A DNA stretch of 8,881 nt from the NCBI GenBank assembly GCA_903873095.1, contig CAIQMU010000065.1:1-8881 (forward strand). Reading direction: 5' to 3'. Positions 1 to 5,505 of this stretch are shown here, one piece after another (position 1 is the stretch's first letter; each line of letters starts with the position of its first letter). The DNA is from an uncultured bacterium (GTDB taxonomy: Bacteria > Patescibacteriota > Minisyncoccia > Phycocordibacterales > UBA1006). Under the pieces are notes generated by a model. The model had not been told where the DNA came from, did not search any database, and saw nothing but the letters and a program-made list of their open reading frames with translations. The position numbers and the translations under genes were made by a program.

Positions 1-112
1 TCCAATGATAAATATAAAATGATGGAACTCCAGCAATCATACCGACAAGAAAAAATTTAAATACCTCCCACAGTCGTTTTATCGACTCAATACTTATTAA
101 TTGGTGTACCAC
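1..112 (-). CDS. N-terminal fragment of a membrane protein, possibly GtrA-like (partial)
   Basis: An open frame begins with GTG at 112-110 and runs off the left edge, so only 37 complete codons are visible. The start is supported by AAGGAG at 120-125, seven bases upstream, and by a sigma70-type promoter further up. The next in-frame codons upstream contain no other start before a TGA at 149-151. The peptide has a short basic amphipathic beginning (ESIKRLWEVFKFF) followed by a hydrophobic stretch (LVGMIAGVPSFYIYHW) that looks like a first transmembrane helix. A KFFLVG-type motif after a short cytosolic tail is typical of GtrA-family proteins, which are small four-helix membrane proteins associated with polyprenyl-linked sugar transfer. 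The fragment is too short to be sure, and it could be another small integral membrane protein. It is divergent from the ECF sigma gene. Confidence 0.6.
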   Translation of the reverse strand, partial: MVHQLISIESIKRLWEVFKFFLVGMIAGVPSFYIYHW

Positions 113-119
113 GTAATAT

Positions 120-125
120 CTCCTT
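120..125 (-). promoter_or_regulatory. Shine-Dalgarno AAGGAG deciding the GTG start at 112
   Basis: Read on the minus strand, AAGGAG lies seven bases before GTG at 112-110. It is the only strong Shine-Dalgarno found at a gene start in this window, in contrast with the other genes. Confidence 0.75.
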
Positions 126-150
126 TTTATGTTGTTTTGAAATTTAAATC

Positions 151-179
151 ATAATATCACATTTAAATTAGAAAGTCAA
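151..179 (-). promoter_or_regulatory. Sigma70-type promoter of the leftward membrane-protein gene
   Basis: On the minus strand, TTGACT (174-179) and TATTAT (151-156) are separated by 17 bases, and the -10 is preceded by TG plus one base (extended -10). The predicted transcript would start near 144, giving a leader of about 32 bases that contains the AAGGAG site. The -35 lies one base away from the TGTCACAC half of the divergent motif at 181-208, so the two promoters are back to back. Confidence 0.65.
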
Positions 180-180
180 A

Positions 181-211
181 TGTCACACTTTTACCTTTAA
201 TTCGTTATACT
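181..211 (+). promoter_or_regulatory. Candidate ECF-type promoter of the sigma gene (TGTCACAC-N12-TTCGTTAT)
   Basis: TGTCACAC (181-188), 12 bases, then TTCGTTAT (201-208). The same two words with the same spacing recur at 1146-1173, upstream of the secreted helical protein. A CGTT-containing -10 and an upstream element with a CAC/AAC core fit the general form of ECF promoters, so autoregulation is likely. An alternative reading is a sigma70-like -10 TATACT at 206-211 with a poor -35 at 183-188. Either way transcription would begin at about 214-219, leaving almost no leader before ATG at 221. Confidence 0.55.
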
Positions 212-220
212 GTTCGTACT

Positions 221-769
221 ATGGACCACGCCATTCCAAATATGGAACAAATAATCAATCGCGCAAAACAAGGCGATCAAGAAGCTTTTTCGACGTTGTA
301 CAAAGAGTACGTGACCCCTGTTTATCGATATGTTTACTTTAGAGTACGCAACCAAGCAGATGCCGAAGATATAACCCAAGATGTTTTTATAAAAACATAT
401 CAACATCTTGACCGTTATTCATATATGGGAACATCCCCTCTTGCCTATCTGATAACAATCGCACGAAACACTTTAACTGATCATTGGCGCAAGAAAAAAA
501 CATTTCACCTTGATGAAGATTGGGCCATGAATATTTCAGATACAGTAAATCTTGAAACTGCCATCTCTCGTAAATACGAAGCGCACCATGTTCAAGAAAA
601 ATTGAAACTCATTCCGGAAGATCAGCAAAATGTAATTATTATGAAATTTATAAATGATTTATCTAACAAAGAAATTGCGCAGACACTTGGTAAGACAGAG
701 GAATCTGTTCGACAGCTACAATCACGCGGATTAAAATCACTTCGAGAACTATTAAACTCCTATGAATAA
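221..769 (+). CDS. ECF-family RNA polymerase sigma factor
   Basis: The 182-residue protein has the usual length and two-domain plan of an ECF (group 4) sigma factor, which directs RNA polymerase to a small regulon, often in response to envelope signals. The sigma2 region covers about residues 23-92 and includes the core-binding and -10 recognition segments (DAEDITQDVFIKTYQ at about 47-61, then ARNTLTDHWRKKK). The sigma4 helix-turn-helix region covers about 125-178 (IPEDQQNVIIMKFINDLSNKEIAQTLGKTEESVRQLQSRG) and would read the -35 element. No sigma1 or sigma3 domain and no C-terminal extension is seen. ATG at 221 has no Shine-Dalgarno and lies 12 bases after the putative -10, so a leaderless message is likely; Met8 is a less likely alternative start. 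The 3' end overlaps the next gene by eight bases, the usual sigma/anti-sigma coupling. The exact ECF subgroup is not assigned. Confidence 0.93.
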   Translation: MDHAIPNMEQIINRAKQGDQEAFSTLYKEYVTPVYRYVYFRVRNQADAEDITQDVFIKTYQHLDRYSYMGTSPLAYLITIARNTLTDHWRKKKTFHLDEDWAMNISDTVNLETAISRKYEAHHVQEKLKLIPEDQQNVIIMKFINDLSNKEIAQTLGKTEESVRQLQSRGLKSLRELLNSYE

Positions 770-1136
770 CATCACTCATAAAAAAGAATACTCTGAGCAG
801 GATATTGAAAAAATTCTCAAAGAAACATCTCTTGAAATAACACCAAGTGCTATTTTTATGGAATCATTACTTAGATCTCTTCCAGAGAAAAAAATCCCAA
901 GTCCTTATACGCCAGACATGAGATCATTTTTTGCAATAAAAAAAATATCGTTTATCATGGCAGCATTTGTATTAGTAGCACTCGGAGCAATCACCTATGT
1001 TCACCATTTGTCATCAAACCAGATTCTTCCATCTGGACCAGGTAATGATGCTATAAATAATCAAATTTTAAACATCAATAATCAAATGAATCTTTTAGAC
1101 AACGACAGTGACACCCTAGATCAATCCCTTCACTAA
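762..1136 (+). CDS. Single-pass membrane protein, candidate anti-sigma factor
   Basis: The 124-residue protein is not recognised as a named family. It has a cytosolic N-terminal part of about 60 residues with a charged helical beginning (YSEQDIEKILKETSLEITPSAIFMESLLRSLPEKK), one clear transmembrane helix at about 61-80 (KISFIMAAFVLVALGAITYV), and a short extracytoplasmic tail of about 44 residues rich in Asn and Asp. Size, topology and the eight-base overlap with the sigma gene (ATGAATAA contains both start and stop) point to a membrane-bound anti-sigma factor that holds the sigma factor at the membrane. There is no Cys or His zinc motif of the ZAS type, so if it is an anti-sigma factor it binds by a different or degenerate fold. 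Translation is probably coupled to the sigma gene, since no Shine-Dalgarno is visible. The function is inferred from context. Confidence 0.75.
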   Translation: MNNITHKKEYSEQDIEKILKETSLEITPSAIFMESLLRSLPEKKIPSPYTPDMRSFFAIKKISFIMAAFVLVALGAITYVHHLSSNQILPSGPGNDAINNQILNINNQMNLLDNDSDTLDQSLH

Positions 1137-1145
1137 TGATTACTC

Positions 1146-1176
1146 TGTCACACATTACTTACTCGTTCGTTATTAT
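1146..1176 (+). promoter_or_regulatory. Second copy of the ECF-type promoter motif, upstream of the secreted helical protein
   Basis: TGTCACAC (1146-1153), 12 unrelated bases, TTCGTTAT (1166-1173), matching the motif before the sigma gene in both words and spacing. A TATTAT at 1171-1176 could instead act as a sigma70 -10. The predicted start at about 1180 would give a leader of roughly 60 bases before ATG at 1245. Confidence 0.55.
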
Positions 1177-1179
1177 AAG

Positions 1180-1221
1180 TGTTACAAATGATTACTATTA
1201 ATATATAACTTGTAACAAGTT
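1180..1221 (+). promoter_or_regulatory. Inverted repeats in the leader of the secreted helical protein
   Basis: A perfect palindrome AACTTGT-A-ACAAGTT occupies 1207-1221. In addition TGTTACAA (1180-1187) is the exact reverse complement of TTGTAACA (1210-1217), so an 8-bp stem with a 22-base loop is possible in the RNA. The palindrome could be an operator for a dimeric regulator, or the pair could be an mRNA leader structure. The sequence alone does not decide between these. Confidence 0.4.
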
Positions 1222-1244
1222 AATTTATATTCACTTTATTTCTT

Positions 1245-1970
1245 ATGAAAAAATCATCTTTTATTAAATACACTGTAGGTCTTGCAAGTATCGCAATGAT
1301 CTTCACAGTCTTTACATCATCAGCATTCGCTGCGCAATCAACTACAGGATCTTCGACCGCGTTAACAAAAATCATTACACGGGGAGATTCTGCTATTACC
1401 GCACGAATCAGTGCAATGAATACGTTGGAGACCAAGGTTCAGGCAATGAAAAACCTTAGTTCATCTGAACAATCTTCACTTACACAGACACTTCAGACAA
1501 ATGTTTCAAATCTTACAACATTAAAATCAAAACTTGATGCTGATACCGATATCACAACCGCACGAACAGATACGAAATCAATCACTGCTGATTATAGAAT
1601 TTATGCATTGGTCAATCCTCAGGTAAATCTTTTGGCAGCATCTGATCGAGTTACCACAATTGGTGGGATGATGACAACTCTTGGAACACAACTCCAGACA
1701 AAAATCACAACAGCTCAGTCTGCAGGAAAAAATGTAACCGCGCTTCAAGCAGCTCTTGCTGACATGACAACACAAGTTTCAAATGCAGAAACTCAGGCAC
1801 AGTCTGTTGTATCAGGAATTTCATCACTTGTTCCAGATCAGGGAAACACAACTGTTGCAACATCAAACAAGACAGCTCTTACAACTGCTCGAACAGACAT
1901 CAAAACAGCAAGGACTGATTTGAAAACCGCACGACAAGATATTAAAACAATTGTTCAAGGGCTTCATTAA
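1245..1970 (+). CDS. Secreted helix-rich protein of unknown function with TARxDxK repeats
   Basis: The 241-residue protein is not assigned to a named family. Residues 1-29 form a clear signal peptide (KK start, hydrophobic core, AFA/A cleavage site near 29/30). The mature part contains no Cys and no Trp, is rich in Thr, Ala, Ser and Gln, and is predicted by eye to be almost all helical. A seven-residue motif TARxDxK appears at 105-111 and then three times in tandem at 214-234, ending in a basic amphipathic tail. No C-terminal peptidoglycan-binding domain is present, unlike the large exported proteins nearby. The gene lies directly downstream of the sigma/candidate anti-sigma pair and carries the same putative promoter motif as the sigma gene, so it is the best candidate for an effector of that circuit, perhaps a periplasmic or wall-associated stress protein. 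ATG at 1245 has no Shine-Dalgarno. A terminator hairpin follows the stop. Confidence 0.85.
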   Translation: MKKSSFIKYTVGLASIAMIFTVFTSSAFAAQSTTGSSTALTKIITRGDSAITARISAMNTLETKVQAMKNLSSSEQSSLTQTLQTNVSNLTTLKSKLDADTDITTARTDTKSITADYRIYALVNPQVNLLAASDRVTTIGGMMTTLGTQLQTKITTAQSAGKNVTALQAALADMTTQVSNAETQAQSVVSGISSLVPDQGNTTVATSNKTALTTARTDIKTARTDLKTARQDIKTIVQGLH

Positions 1971-1980
1971 TTAACTCAAT

Positions 1981-2037
1981 AAAAAAAACACCCACCCTGC
2001 TTCGCATAAAGCTACGCAGGGCAAGCGGTGTTTTTTT
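1981..2037. terminator. Bidirectional Rho-independent terminator between convergent genes
   Basis: The outer arms are an A-tract plus CACC (1982-1992) pairing with GGTG plus a T-tract (2027-2037). Inside is CCCTGC (1995-2000) pairing with GCAGGG (2016-2021). The interior continues as an imperfect stem with two mismatches and an ATAAA loop (2006-2010). The A/T tracts on both flanks allow it to stop transcription from the rightward gene ending at 1970 and from the leftward protease, whose stop codon (2036-2038) overlaps the right arm. Confidence 0.85.
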
Positions 2038-4939
2038 ATTTCATCAAACTCGCTGTTTTGGGACCAACAACTCCATCTGTTTTTAATCCATTTGCTTTTT
2101 GAAATGCTTTAACTGCAAGAAATGTTTTTTGTCCAAAATGAGTTCCTTCAAATCCAGGAGATCCGATACCTGATGTAGTAATAACAAATCCATGTGTGTT
2201 GAGGTATTTCTGCATCGTCAGAACATCACCACTTGTCATACCAAGTCGAAGTGTATGAACAAACGTGAGACCCGTACTACTTGATGATGTCGATGTTGTC
2301 ACCAAATTTCTTGCGTAGTTAGGTGTTACAGATGTTGTCGGTGTAGTTGGTGTTGATACCGAAGGTTTCGCATTTGGATCAATAGTGAATGCAAATGATG
2401 TGATTGTCGACATTACACCAAGAGAATTACACCCAACTGCATTAATCGTTGTTGTTGTCGAAACAGTAAGAGGGCTCAGATATGCATATCCCATCGAACA
2501 ACTTGGTGTTCCATTATCCGTTCTGTAATGAATAGAATCTCCTCCTGATGATGTCAGTGTTACTGTTTGCGTTGTTGAATACGTTCCTGGAAGAGGTGTT
2601 GATGTGAGAATACTTGAATTTACTTTTGGTACCGAGACAATTCCACCTCCTCCCCCTCCGCCACCTCCACCTCCACCTCCACCACCACCACCTGAAGGAA
2701 CGGGTACTGCGGTGAATGTTACAGAGATCGTGTGATTAGCGGTTACATTTGAAAACGAATAACTTGGCACAGTACCAACAGATGTTCCATCAACCGTAAC
2801 TACTCCGATGGTGTATCCACTATTTGCAGTAATCGTAAATGGTTGATTTGCATCATAAGCAACGGATACAGCACCTGTCGGACTTATAGTTCCGTTTGAA
2901 TCATGTGATGCTGTAATCGTTGCACCAATAATTGCGTTTTGAAATACAGAAACCGCAGTAGTAAGTGTCGCAAGGGTTGAATTTACCGTATCTTGGGAAA
3001 CCGAATTAGTGATTGCTGATGCGGTAGTAATCGCACTTTGCAGTATTGTTTTTGAACCAACGGGATACTGTCCGGGACTTGTCCCTTCAACTGCACCTGT
3101 TACAAGTGTTGTTGCGGTTGCAATTTCAGCGGTCAGCGATGTTAGATCTGATGGAGGAACGACTGATGCATTAAATGTCGAAACTGCAGTGTTAAGTGTT
3201 GCAAGTGCCGCGTTTACTTGTATCTGTGTTGCAGAACCTGTAATTGCTGCTGCAGTATCAATTGCAGTTTGCAAAATTGCTTTTGATCCGACAATATAAT
3301 TTCCCGGGACTGTTCCTTCGGTTGCACCATCATGCAGAGTTTGCGCTGATGCAATCGCAGCAGTGAGAGCGGTGAGATCTACAGGAACAACCGCTGCATT
3401 AAATGTCGCCGTCGCACTGTCGAGACTTGCAACACCTGCTGCAATATCAGAATCTGTAGACCCACTATTTCCAAGTACGCTCGTGGCCGTATCAATCGCT
3501 GTTTGTAGTGTCGAGGCAGCACCAGATGAATAGTCCCCTGGATCAGTTCCTATGGTTGCATTATCATGAACAACTTGTGTTGAAATAATATCTGCGTCGA
3601 ATAATGCTTTTTGTGCATTGATGCGACGCCCTGAAACCGTCTCCCCTGCAAGGGTTGGTTCTGAATCTCCACTTGAAAGAATAATTGTTTTAACTTGTGT
3701 CGATGTAAGACTTGGTTTGTATCCCCAAATAAGTGCCGAGAGTCCAACAACATACGGCGTCGCCATTGATGTACCACTAAGATATCCATAATTGTTTCCT
3801 GTGATCGTACTCAAAATATTTTCTCCTGGTGCACCAACATCAACTGTTGTTGGTCCATAATTTGAAAACGAGGCAAGTGCATCATTTTGATCAGTTGCTG
3901 CAACCGAAATAATATTCGGCAAATTATATCCTGCTGGATAAAAAGGTGTCGTATCATTTGATGCAGTATCATTTCCTGCAGCCGCTACAAAAATTCCACC
4001 TGCGTCTTTGAATCTGCTGATCGCATCAAATTCTGCTTGTGAATATCCACCACCACCAAAACTTGCATTAATGACCTTTGCGCCGTTTTGAATCGCAAAA
4101 TCAATTGATTTCACCTCGGTTGCAACATCAAGTGCGAATTTAATCGCCATGATTTGCACATGGGGCGCAACACCCATGACACCTATTCCATTATTTTGCA
4201 CGGCACCAATAATTCCTGCGACATGTGTTCCGTGATAATCAGACATACTTGCAGGAAGAGGTGTTTTGTCATTACTTTGATAATCATATCCATGATTACA
4301 TGCACCAAGTGTCGCGCCTGTGTTGTCTTTACAATTGGTTCCATCCCACATGTTTGCTGCCAAATCCGGATGAGTATACAAAACACCATCATCAATAACA
4401 GCAACAATCGGTGTTGCATTCGTTCCTGGATTAATAGCCCAAGCCTCCGGCGCTGCAATATCGGCACCAGCCGTTCCTGTTATATCAGCAAAATCTCCAT
4501 TGATATCTTGTCCTGTATTATCAAGTCCCCAAAGCAGACCTTTGTATGTATCGTTGGTTGAAATAGTTGTTACATTGCGTGTGTAATCTGGTTCTGCATA
4601 TTCAACACTTGGATCACTTTGCAATGTTTTAACCGCATCGCTGACAGTTTGATTCCCTGTGATACTAAGCAACGACATGTTTTCGTGAGGCAACTGCTCC
4701 GAAACCGAGAGAAATTGTTTCCCTTGAATAATTGCATCGAATGATTTTCCTTGTTTGTATTTTACAAGAACTTGTCCTGGAACAAATTGTGTTCCTTGTG
4801 AACCAGTACTTGGAAATGTTGAAAAACTTGGACTACTTGCATACGCAAGAGGTGTCGCAAAGGGCGTTATAAAAAAAGTAGCAATGATAATACCACTCAA
4901 ACCTGACAAGAAATAATTCTTGGTCTTGCGAAAATTCAT
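2036..4939 (-). CDS. Secreted subtilisin-like S8 serine protease with FIVAR-like repeats and C-terminal wall-binding module
   Basis: The 967-residue exported protein has a signal peptide at 1-34 (cleavage near AYA/SS) and a fervidolysin/I9-like propeptide at about 50-120 (VPGQVLVKYKQG ... VEYAEPDY). The S8 catalytic domain covers about 135-448, with Asp183 (VAVIDDGV), His236 (HGTHVAG), oxyanion-hole Asn323 (AAAGND) and Ser391 (SGTSMATP) all present, so it should be active. Three FIVAR-like helical repeats follow at about 450-671, then a bacterial beta-repeat (Flg_new_2-like) at about 672-742, a run of 17 glycines (750-766), a chitobiase-like beta domain at about 777-855 with two Cys, a Ser/Thr-rich linker, and a peptidoglycan_binding_1 domain at about 894-967. 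It probably acts at or near the cell surface, processing surface proteins or external substrates. No Shine-Dalgarno is seen; the -10 lies seven bases before ATG. The C-terminal architecture matches the beta-helix protein two genes upstream. Confidence 0.95.
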   Translation of the reverse strand: MNFRKTKNYFLSGLSGIIIATFFITPFATPLAYASSPSFSTFPSTGSQGTQFVPGQVLVKYKQGKSFDAIIQGKQFLSVSEQLPHENMSLLSITGNQTVSDAVKTLQSDPSVEYAEPDYTRNVTTISTNDTYKGLLWGLDNTGQDINGDFADITGTAGADIAAPEAWAINPGTNATPIVAVIDDGVLYTHPDLAANMWDGTNCKDNTGATLGACNHGYDYQSNDKTPLPASMSDYHGTHVAGIIGAVQNNGIGVMGVAPHVQIMAIKFALDVATEVKSIDFAIQNGAKVINASFGGGGYSQAEFDAISRFKDAGGIFVAAAGNDTASNDTTPFYPAGYNLPNIISVAATDQNDALASFSNYGPTTVDVGAPGENILSTITGNNYGYLSGTSMATPYVVGLSALIWGYKPSLTSTQVKTIILSSGDSEPTLAGETVSGRRINAQKALFDADIISTQVVHDNATIGTDPGDYSSGAASTLQTAIDTATSVLGNSGSTDSDIAAGVASLDSATATFNAAVVPVDLTALTAAIASAQTLHDGATEGTVPGNYIVGSKAILQTAIDTAAAITGSATQIQVNAALATLNTAVSTFNASVVPPSDLTSLTAEIATATTLVTGAVEGTSPGQYPVGSKTILQSAITTASAITNSVSQDTVNSTLATLTTAVSVFQNAIIGATITASHDSNGTISPTGAVSVAYDANQPFTITANSGYTIGVVTVDGTSVGTVPSYSFSNVTANHTISVTFTAVPVPSGGGGGGGGGGGGGGGGGIVSVPKVNSSILTSTPLPGTYSTTQTVTLTSSGGDSIHYRTDNGTPSCSMGYAYLSPLTVSTTTTINAVGCNSLGVMSTITSFAFTIDPNAKPSVSTPTTPTTSVTPNYARNLVTTSTSSSSTGLTFVHTLRLGMTSGDVLTMQKYLNTHGFVITTSGIGSPGFEGTHFGQKTFLAVKAFQKANGLKTDGVVGPKTASLMK
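2642..2692 (-). repeat. Polyglycine-coding tract (17 Gly codons)
   Basis: Seventeen consecutive GGN codons separate the beta-repeat from the chitobiase-like domain of the S8 protease. Codons are mixed GGT, GGA, GGC and GGG, with a run of four GGT at the start. It acts as a flexible spacer and could change length in frame by slippage. Confidence 0.9.
2929..3592 (-). repeat. Three tandem FIVAR-like repeats within the S8 protease
   Basis: Three units of roughly 70-77 residues follow one pattern: a first helix, a G(T/S)xPGxY turn, then LQxAIxxA, and a closing helix with LxTAVxxF or a variant. The second and third are most alike (VGSKAILQTAI versus VGSKTILQSAI), while the first is more diverged. 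FIVAR units are three-helix bundles common in wall-attached proteins and probably act as a stalk holding the protease away from the wall. Confidence 0.75.
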
Positions 4940-4946
4940 ATAAACT

Positions 4947-4974
4947 ATTCTAGCACAAATTATTTAACCTTCAA
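4947..4974 (-). promoter_or_regulatory. Sigma70-type promoter of the S8 protease, embedded in the upstream gene's end
   Basis: On the minus strand TTGAAG (4969-4974) and TAGAAT (4947-4952) are 16 bases apart, with TG one base before the -10 (extended -10). Only seven bases separate the -10 from ATG at 4939, so transcription would begin at or next to the start codon. The -35 uses the last codons of the DUF5666-like gene and the spacer includes its stop. Confidence 0.65.
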
Positions 4975-5436
4975 TTTTGATTTTGATAACGCATTTCTTG
5001 CTTGATTTGCAAATGCACTTGAATCAATAACACTAACCTCTCGTGCTGTCGTCGAACTGGTACTGGTTGTCATAACAACAACATGATCGCCTGTTTTTAT
5101 TCCACTAAAACCTGTTTGTACGATTGAACCACCGTACACTGTTTTAGCATCCACCATCACCACATCACTTGTTGAAGATGTTGTTCCATGGCCAGTATTT
5201 ACAGCAACCGTAATTGAATCAGTTCCTACTGATGATACAACTCCGAAGATGTGTTTTCCTGCAGGTGAAACACTTGCAAGCGATCGAGATTTTTTAAAAT
5301 TAGGAAGCGATGTCGTCATCGGGTGTCGTGGCGCATGTGACGGTGTTGATGCTGCAAATGCAGGTACCGCAACAAAAACAAGCGCGCCGAGTATCATCAG
5401 ACCAAAAACCAAAGTTGTTTTAAAATAATTTTTCAT
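4960..5436 (-). CDS. Small exported protein with a DUF5666-like beta-barrel domain
   Basis: The 158-residue protein has a signal peptide at 1-28 (hydrophobic core FGLMILGALVFVAV, cleavage near AFA/AS) and a basic low-complexity spacer at about 30-60 with several Pro, His and Ser. One small all-beta domain covers about 62-137: a GVVSSVGTDSITV opening, a central VMVDAKTVYG strand, IKTGDHVVV, then AREVSVI. This order (G-V-x-S-V strand, T-x-x hinge, G-D-x-V-x-V strand, final A/V strand) is typical of DUF5666 domains, whose role is not established. The tail is basic (SKSKLKVK). The gene lies 20 bases upstream of the S8 protease and downstream of the beta-helix gene's terminator, with its own promoter. 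It is probably an exported accessory protein of the surface-protein group; no catalytic residues are recognisable. Confidence 0.85.
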   Translation of the reverse strand: MKNYFKTTLVFGLMILGALVFVAVPAFAASTPSHAPRHPMTTSLPNFKKSRSLASVSPAGKHIFGVVSSVGTDSITVAVNTGHGTTSSTSDVVMVDAKTVYGGSIVQTGFSGIKTGDHVVVMTTSTSSTTAREVSVIDSSAFANQARNALSKSKLKVK

Positions 5437-5442
5437 AGTGTT

Positions 5443-5471
5443 ATTGTAAAATAAAAATTATAAAGATACAA
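5443..5471 (-). promoter_or_regulatory. Sigma70-type promoter of the DUF5666-like gene
   Basis: On the minus strand TTGTAT (5466-5471) and TACAAT (5443-5448) are 17 bases apart. Six bases separate the -10 from ATG at 5436, which predicts a leaderless message, and no Shine-Dalgarno is present. The -35 coincides with the distal end of the terminator stem of the preceding gene. Confidence 0.65.
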
Positions 5472-5505
5472 GAAAAAACATCCTTGCGGATGTTTTTTCT
5501 TGTAT
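5466..5505 (-). terminator. Rho-independent terminator of the beta-helix gene
   Basis: A perfect 18-bp inverted repeat (5466-5483 and 5488-5505) closes on a four-base loop that reads GCAA, a GNRA tetraloop, on the minus strand. The GC-containing core ACATCC-GCAA-GGATGT is followed by a run of six T on the minus strand. The stem begins at the last base of the stop codon (5505-5507). The A-tract on the other side makes it potentially bidirectional. Confidence 0.88.

Noticed and set aside
1135..1196. Ten-base direct repeat AATGATTACT at 1135-1144 and 1187-1196
   Set aside because: It is short, AT-rich and has no further symmetry; not convincing as an element by itself.
1136..1201. A 21-codon ORF starting at TAATG right after the candidate anti-sigma gene
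   Set aside because: It spans both halves of the putative promoter motif and has no recognisable protein features; the overlap TAATG is easily formed by chance in AT-rich DNA.
1210..1240. Possible third promoter-like site TGTAACAA followed by CTTTAT close to the 1245 start
   Set aside because: The match to the motif is weak and the -10 would be only four bases before ATG, placing the transcript start inside the gene.
3009..3299. Plus-strand open frame opposite the FIVAR-like repeats
   Set aside because: It is an antisense shadow of the repeated Ala/Thr-rich coding sequence of the protease.
3360..3600. Repeats in this part of the protease considered as a CRISPR-like or tandem DNA array
   Set aside because: The repetition is at protein level (FIVAR-like units of about 75 residues) with no constant repeat/variable spacer organisation.
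4154..4561. Plus-strand open frame of 135 codons opposite the S8 catalytic domain
   Set aside because: The Cys/Ile/Ser-rich product looks like antisense translation; the opposite strand has an intact catalytic triad.
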